64,000 bases of DNA from Notolepis coatsorum. Taxonomy: Eukaryota; Chordata; Actinopteri; Aulopiformes; Paralepididae. Below, one piece after another: positions 60,542 to 64,000 of this stretch. Under the pieces are notes generated by a model. The model ran no database searches. It had not been told where the DNA came from and saw only the letters and a list, made by a program, of their open reading frames with translations. Position numbers and translations under genes: made by a program. The stretch lies in NCBI GenBank assembly GCA_963971535.1, contig OZ020594.1:114224418-114288417 (forward strand). The letters are read 5' to 3'. Numbering within the stretch: position 1 is the stretch's first letter; the number at the start of each line of letters is the position of its first letter.

Positions 60542-60838
60542 AGCCTGTTGATGTGAGGTTGGTGGAAGGAGGCAGCCACTGTGCTGGGAGACTGGAGACC
60601 AACCACCAAGGAGTATGGAGACCAGAAAACATGGCCACATGGACCATGAAGGCAGCAGCTGTAGTGTGCAGACAGCTGGACTGTGGCTCTGCTCTTTCAA
60701 CAGAAAGGAGGACTGGTTCTAATCGACTTATATGGTGGTGGTCTTCATCTCTCGATTCTCGCTCTAAGTCTATATATAAGAGTAGAGGACCAGTGCAGTC
60801 TGCTTTTTCCTCTTACAGCCTGAAGGTGATCTGCTCAG
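60542..60838 (+). CDS. SRCR-domain exon
   Basis: A 297-bp exon (99 codons, phase 1-1) between acceptor TGTGCAG (60,541) and donor CTCAG|GTAACT (60,839). It encodes one scavenger receptor cysteine-rich domain: PVDVRLVEGGSHCAGRLETN, the core AAAVVCRQLDCGSAL, and the end SYSLKVICS. Length, start and end fit the family, whose domains are usually encoded by one such exon. Four Cys remain. By the usual group B numbering these are C1, C3, C4 and C8, which form pairs C1-C4 and C3-C8; both members of pairs C2-C7 and C5-C6 are absent. SRCR proteins are secreted or membrane receptors of immunity and adhesion. Which member this is (DMBT1-, CD5/CD6-, CD163-like) cannot be told. A pseudo-exon is possible but the frame is clean. 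Confidence 0.8.
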
Positions 60839-60839
60839 G

Positions 60840-61010
60840 TAACTCTAAACAATAACATCACATTCAGCTGCTGATCTTTACAGTCTCACATTCCCTCTGT
60901 CACAATGACTGTCAGTGGTTTACATCTGCATTGTTAATTCATTAGGTGACTTAGGTTGTAACCAGCTTGAAATAATAAACAAACCTGTCAGCAATAAATA
61001 ATGACCCAGG
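60840..61010. other. Intron downstream of the SRCR exon
   Basis: No further SRCR exon is seen to the end of the window. Confidence 0.5.
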
Positions 61011-61049
61011 TGGCCAAAAAGTTCCGGCCCATTAATGGCCTGTATCCGG

Positions 61050-61345
61050 CAGGCCGGAAGAAATTAATAGGCCCTAGGCCGGTTGCCAGAATCTGCCAAG
61101 TAGGCGGCAATGACTGACTGGCCGATTCCGGCCCGAGTACACTGGGCCAGGTCCGGGATTGCCGGAAGCGGTGAACGTCCGGAATTGGCGGAATCGGCCC
61201 AGTAGGCGGCAATGACTGACTGGCCGATTCCGGCCCGAGTACACTGGGCCAGGTCCGGGGTTGCCGGAAGCGGTGAACGTCCGGTTGCCTAAAGCAGCCC
61301 AGATGCGGCCCAAACACACTGGGCCAGGTCTGGTTGCCCGAAGCC
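61050..61345. repeat. About 121-bp GC-rich tandem repeat, 2-3 copies
   Basis: GTAGGCGGCAATGACTGACT, GGCCGATTCCGGCCCGAGTA and GGCCAGGTCCGGGRTTGCCG recur, with GGCCC/GGGCC palindromes. Confidence 0.9.
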
Positions 61346-61375
61346 TAGCCGACACTGCCAATGCAATACTGGTAC

Positions 61376-61481
61376 TACACAGTAAATTCCGCAGAGTACA
61401 TTTGACTCAAACTGAGTAAAGACATTTTACTCAGTTTGAGTGAAATGTACTCAGTTTGAGTCAGCGGAATTTACTGTGTAC
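61376..61481. mobile_element. Foldback MITE
   Basis: ACACAGTAAATTCCGC at the left matches GCGGAATTTACTGTGT at the right. Inside, GTACATTTGACTCAAACTGA and CTCAGTTTGAGT also pair. Confidence 0.7.
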
Positions 61482-61849
61482 CCAGTATTCTGCCAGAGCT
61501 ACTCCACTATCTGCCTATAAATATCAAGTAAAGTAACAATGCTACTTTTTCTAGTTAAAAATGACAACTTGAATAGATATTTAAACATTTATTAACAAAA
61601 AAATATCACATTAATCACATTAATATGACTTTACTGGGCCATTACACCCAAATGAGGTTTAATCAAATCAACATCACAATAAATCATAGTACAGATAGAT
61701 TACTCAAATGCACAGATAGGAGACTATCTTTTTTTTCTACCTATGGTGGTAATTACATTACCTTAAAAAAAATAAAAAAATACATTTGAATATCCATTAT
61801 TGCTCATTATGTAAATATACCTACACCAACATACATATAGAATAATGTA

Positions 61850-61851
<2 letters not shown>

Positions 61852-61911
<60 letters not shown>
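61852..61911. repeat. (TC)n microsatellite
   Basis: About 60 bp. Confidence 0.97.
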
Positions 61912-61914
<3 letters not shown>

Positions 61915-62007
61915 AACATTAGTAAACATTTATTACCATAAAACAGGCCTTGAGAGATAATTAACAAAACATGTAACAAAATAAAATAGTCCATACACCC
62001 AACATAG

Positions 62008-62290
62008 GTGTAAAGAACGAAGTGCAATTAGTCAAACTGTTTTGGGGGATTTATACTGTACTTGAGTAGTATTAGGTTTGCGGATTGGTCCTTGTGCAAG
62101 ACTATAGAAATATAATCATTGTTACAACTAAATTGTACCCCTGTAACAGTCTTCTCCCAGAGTCCATACCCAACATGTGTGTGCAGGGGTGTAAAGAACG
62201 AAGTGCAATTAGTCAAAAGTACATTTGTACTTTACTTGAGTAGTATTAGGTTTGCAGATTGGTCCTTGTGCAAGACTATAGAAGGCGGGG
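62008..62290. repeat. Direct repeat pair, about 180 bp apart
   Basis: GTGTAAAGAACGAAGTGCAA through TGGTCCTTGTGCAAGACTAT occurs at about 62,008 and about 62,189. Followed by ACTTGAGTA/TACTCGTG motifs like those of fish hAT MITEs. Confidence 0.85.
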
Positions 62291-62604
62291 ATCTTTGATT
62301 AAACACTGCTATCAGAAGAATAGACATCAGAATTTTTTTTTGTACTTTTAACTAAGTACATTTAAAAGTAGAAACTTTAGTAGAGACTTTTACTCGTGTG
62401 TTTTTAGCCAGATACTCTGACTTTTACTTGAGTACGATTTTGAGACGGTACCCATACTTTCACTTAAAACTCCCAACATTTTGTGAAATTAGCTTACAGT
62501 CTTCTCCAGAGAGAGACAAGATAGATACCAGTCTCCTCTCTGTGCGTCGAGTAGAAAGCTATCTGGCTGCATGTTAGCCTATAGCTTAGCACAATGAATG
62601 GAAG

Positions 62605-62673
62605 CGGGCATGACTGGTTAGCCTAGGCATTGTCCAACTAACACCTCTCCCGAAGGCTACCCAGTCATGCCCG
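62605..62673. repeat. Inverted repeat, about 17-bp arms
   Basis: CGGGCATGACTGGTTAGCC at the left and GGCTACCCAGTCATGCCCG at the right are near reverse complements. Confidence 0.7.
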
Positions 62674-62760
62674 GGGATGAGGGTGGGGATTGTTAACGGG
62701 TGTGGCTGGGGGGGAGGGAGGGGGTGGGGGTGCGGATTAGCACCAGGCGCGGGGCTCTGC

Positions 62761-63127
62761 TCATAGGCGGGCGGCTCGTGGCGTGGCTCGTAGTCCTGGT
62801 AGTCCTGGTTGTAGAAGCAACCGTCGCCCTCCATGGAGCTCCCCCCCTCCTCCCGCGTCACCCCAGCGAGGTGGCGGGTGGCGACCCTGACGGGGTGAGC
62901 CATGGTGGGGTGGCGGGGGGGCGGCAGGGGGAGGCCCCTGGCCCAGGGGGGGCTCCGGAGAAAAGCGCCGGCGGGGCACCCCGGGGGGCGTGGGCATAGC
63001 CTTACGGACCACAGGGAATAGGTGATGTGGGGGCGTGGCGGGGGTCTGGGGGAGCTGTTGCCGGCCCCGGCGAGGTGTGCTGGTCCCCGACGTGGAGGGG
63101 ATGGGACTTCCACTCACCGAACTACTG
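62761..63127 (-). pseudogene. cacna1a-like: Calcium channel alpha-1A (Cav2.1)-like C-terminal exon
   Basis: After an acceptor TTTCGTGTAG on the minus strand the reading is [33 protein letters not shown] and [15 protein letters not shown], to TGA at 62,761. The Ser/Thr-rich start followed by RRGRxQLPQTPxTP is what I know from the last exon of the Cav2.1 pore subunit, which follows with RPHxxYSPVxRKA. Here RPHITYS appears only in the neighbouring frame, then VVRKA returns, as if two small deletions (net 6 nt) flanked it. Downstream, [20 protein letters not shown] also looks coding in the other frame. It may be a real exon with assembly errors in C-runs, or a relic. The rest of the channel gene would lie beyond 64 kb. 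Confidence 0.6.
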
Positions 63128-63179
63128 CCCTACACGAAAAGTGAAAAAGGCAAATAAAAAGAACGAACTACAAATTCAA

Positions 63180-63262
63180 CGACAGAACGAAGACAGAAGA
63201 GAAGAGGATGAGATAGAGAGAGAGAGATGGAGAGAGAGAGAGAAGAGAGAGAGAAGGAAAGC
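63180..63262. repeat. GA-rich tract
   Basis: AGAGAGAGA with interruptions, upstream (intronic side) of the calcium-channel-like exon. Confidence 0.85.
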
Positions 63263-63269
63263 AAGATAA

Positions 63270-63655
63270 CAAAATACAACAAGAGCCACAGCAACAATAA
63301 TAATAATTTTTAACAATAATTTGTGATGCCATCACACAAACAGGCATTTAAAGGGTTACAATTCGAAAATGTATTGAATATGTGTTTTTTTGTATACAAT
63401 ACTTTGTGATGCCCATCACATACACTGTTCAAACATTCCTGCACCAGAATGCAGGAAATTAAGTCTTTGTAACAAAATAATGGTATTATGAATACATTTG
63501 CCTCCTGCGTGAACTGTGCATAGCTGAATAGACTGTATTTTAACGTCGGTCATATGGTGGTACTTGGAGAGCCAGCTACGTTCTCAGGTGGTACTTGGTG
63601 TAAAAAGTTTGAGACCAGGGTGGATTTTTCAATAGTCTTCACCGTGATAAATCAA
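63270..63655. other. AT-rich sequence, no gene seen
   Basis: Contains two CATCACA(T/C)A(C/A)A copies of the dispersed motif also at 27,050. Confidence 0.4.
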
Positions 63656-63656
63656 T

Positions 63657-63820
63657 AAGTAAGGGATAATGTATAGCTGCGAGGTCATTGTCGCAAAATA
63701 ATTGACCGACACAGAGTTTAGAACACAGAGGCGCAGCCGAGGTGTTTTAAACGTCAGTGAAGGTCAATTATTTTGCGACAATGACCGAGTATAGGCTATA
63801 CATTATCCCGCTTATTACAT
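63657..63820. mobile_element. Foldback MITE, about 50-bp inverted arms
   Basis: GGGATAATGTATAG...GAGGTCATTGTCGCAAAATA at the left pairs with TTATTTTGCGACAATGACC...CTATACATTATCCC at the right. The arms extend into AATAAG/CTTATT. Confidence 0.8.
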
Positions 63821-64000
63821 GGCTAACTTACTAACAATATACCCAATTAATTTTACACCATCGACAAGACGAGATCAAATGCAGACGCAGTTCTGTCGCT
63901 CCCGCTGTCATCGCCGGCAGCAGCCGGCAGATCTGTGGTCTGATTGCAGTGATGACAGTGGGCTTGATTGCTACAGCTGTGCACAGCAGTCATTATTGTT

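Noticed and set aside
62586-62760. Extending the calcium-channel-like exon to 62,586 in the second frame
   Set aside because: Needs an unproven frame change; the main frame stops at 62,761.

Overview
This is a repeat-dominated stretch of a vertebrate nuclear genome, almost certainly a ray-finned (teleost) fish. The indicators are: a Tc1/mariner-like transposase whose N-terminus is Gly/Arg-rich, of the kind common in fish genomes; many hAT-type ends beginning CAGTGGCG or CAGGGCC with 8-bp target duplications; DIRS (tyrosine-recombinase), BEL/Pao, Tx1-like L1 and L2/CR1-like retrotransposons; tRNA-derived SINEs; and very abundant CA, GA, ATT and minisatellite arrays. The species cannot be named from sequence alone. 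No prokaryotic features, rRNA genes or functional tRNA genes were seen.

Layout. 0.3-2.3 kb: an intact 554-codon minus-strand ORF resembling a DIRS Gag, alone, with a poly(A) signal directly downstream. 4.4-11.8 kb: a Tc1/mariner-like transposon with a three-exon transposase gene, broken by three separate hAT elements, each with its own perfect 8-bp duplication. 13.2-14.2 kb: a piggyBac-like TTAA element. 14.4-15.6 kb: two minisatellites (27 and 49 bp). 16.4-17.5 kb: L2-like LINE tails. 17.9-19.4 kb: a 39-bp satellite with a higher-order duplication. 19.8-21.4 kb: L1 and PIF/Harbinger remnants. 21.9-25.4 kb: an AT-rich tandem-repeat complex. 25.4-26.5 kb: a tRNA-like SINE region and a long GA array.

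Two host genes are visible in part. A small exon at 27,451-27,526 (+) encodes a signal peptide. A 297-bp exon at 60,542-60,838 (+) encodes one divergent SRCR domain. Their splice phases match, so I infer one secreted or membrane SRCR gene with an intron of about 33 kb. At 62.76-63.13 kb (-) there is a C-terminal exon resembling the voltage-gated calcium channel alpha-1A subunit, with local frame disturbances.

The 33-kb interval between the SRCR exons is a transposon nest. It holds an L2-like LINE with a 21-bp minisatellite (27.6-29.0 kb). Next comes a decayed DIRS element (about 30.8-36.5 kb, minus) with gag, RT, RNase H and tyrosine-recombinase remnants, itself cut by an L2/Rex-like LINE. 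A SINE lies at 36.7-36.9 kb. The rest is mainly one Tx1/L1-like LINE (about 38.9-57.2 kb, minus) split by a hAT in ORF1, a 9-kb BEL/Pao element between the ORFs, a short LINE/SINE tail in the endonuclease and a LINE-plus-hAT nest in the RT. The BEL/Pao element looks youngest: its LTRs are nearly identical, it carries a primer site matching tRNA-Tyr, and its pol has only one frameshift and one premature stop. An L2 tail with a long ATT array lies at 58.5-59.7 kb.

Exon joins, element boundaries and family names come from reading the sequence by eye. No database search was made.
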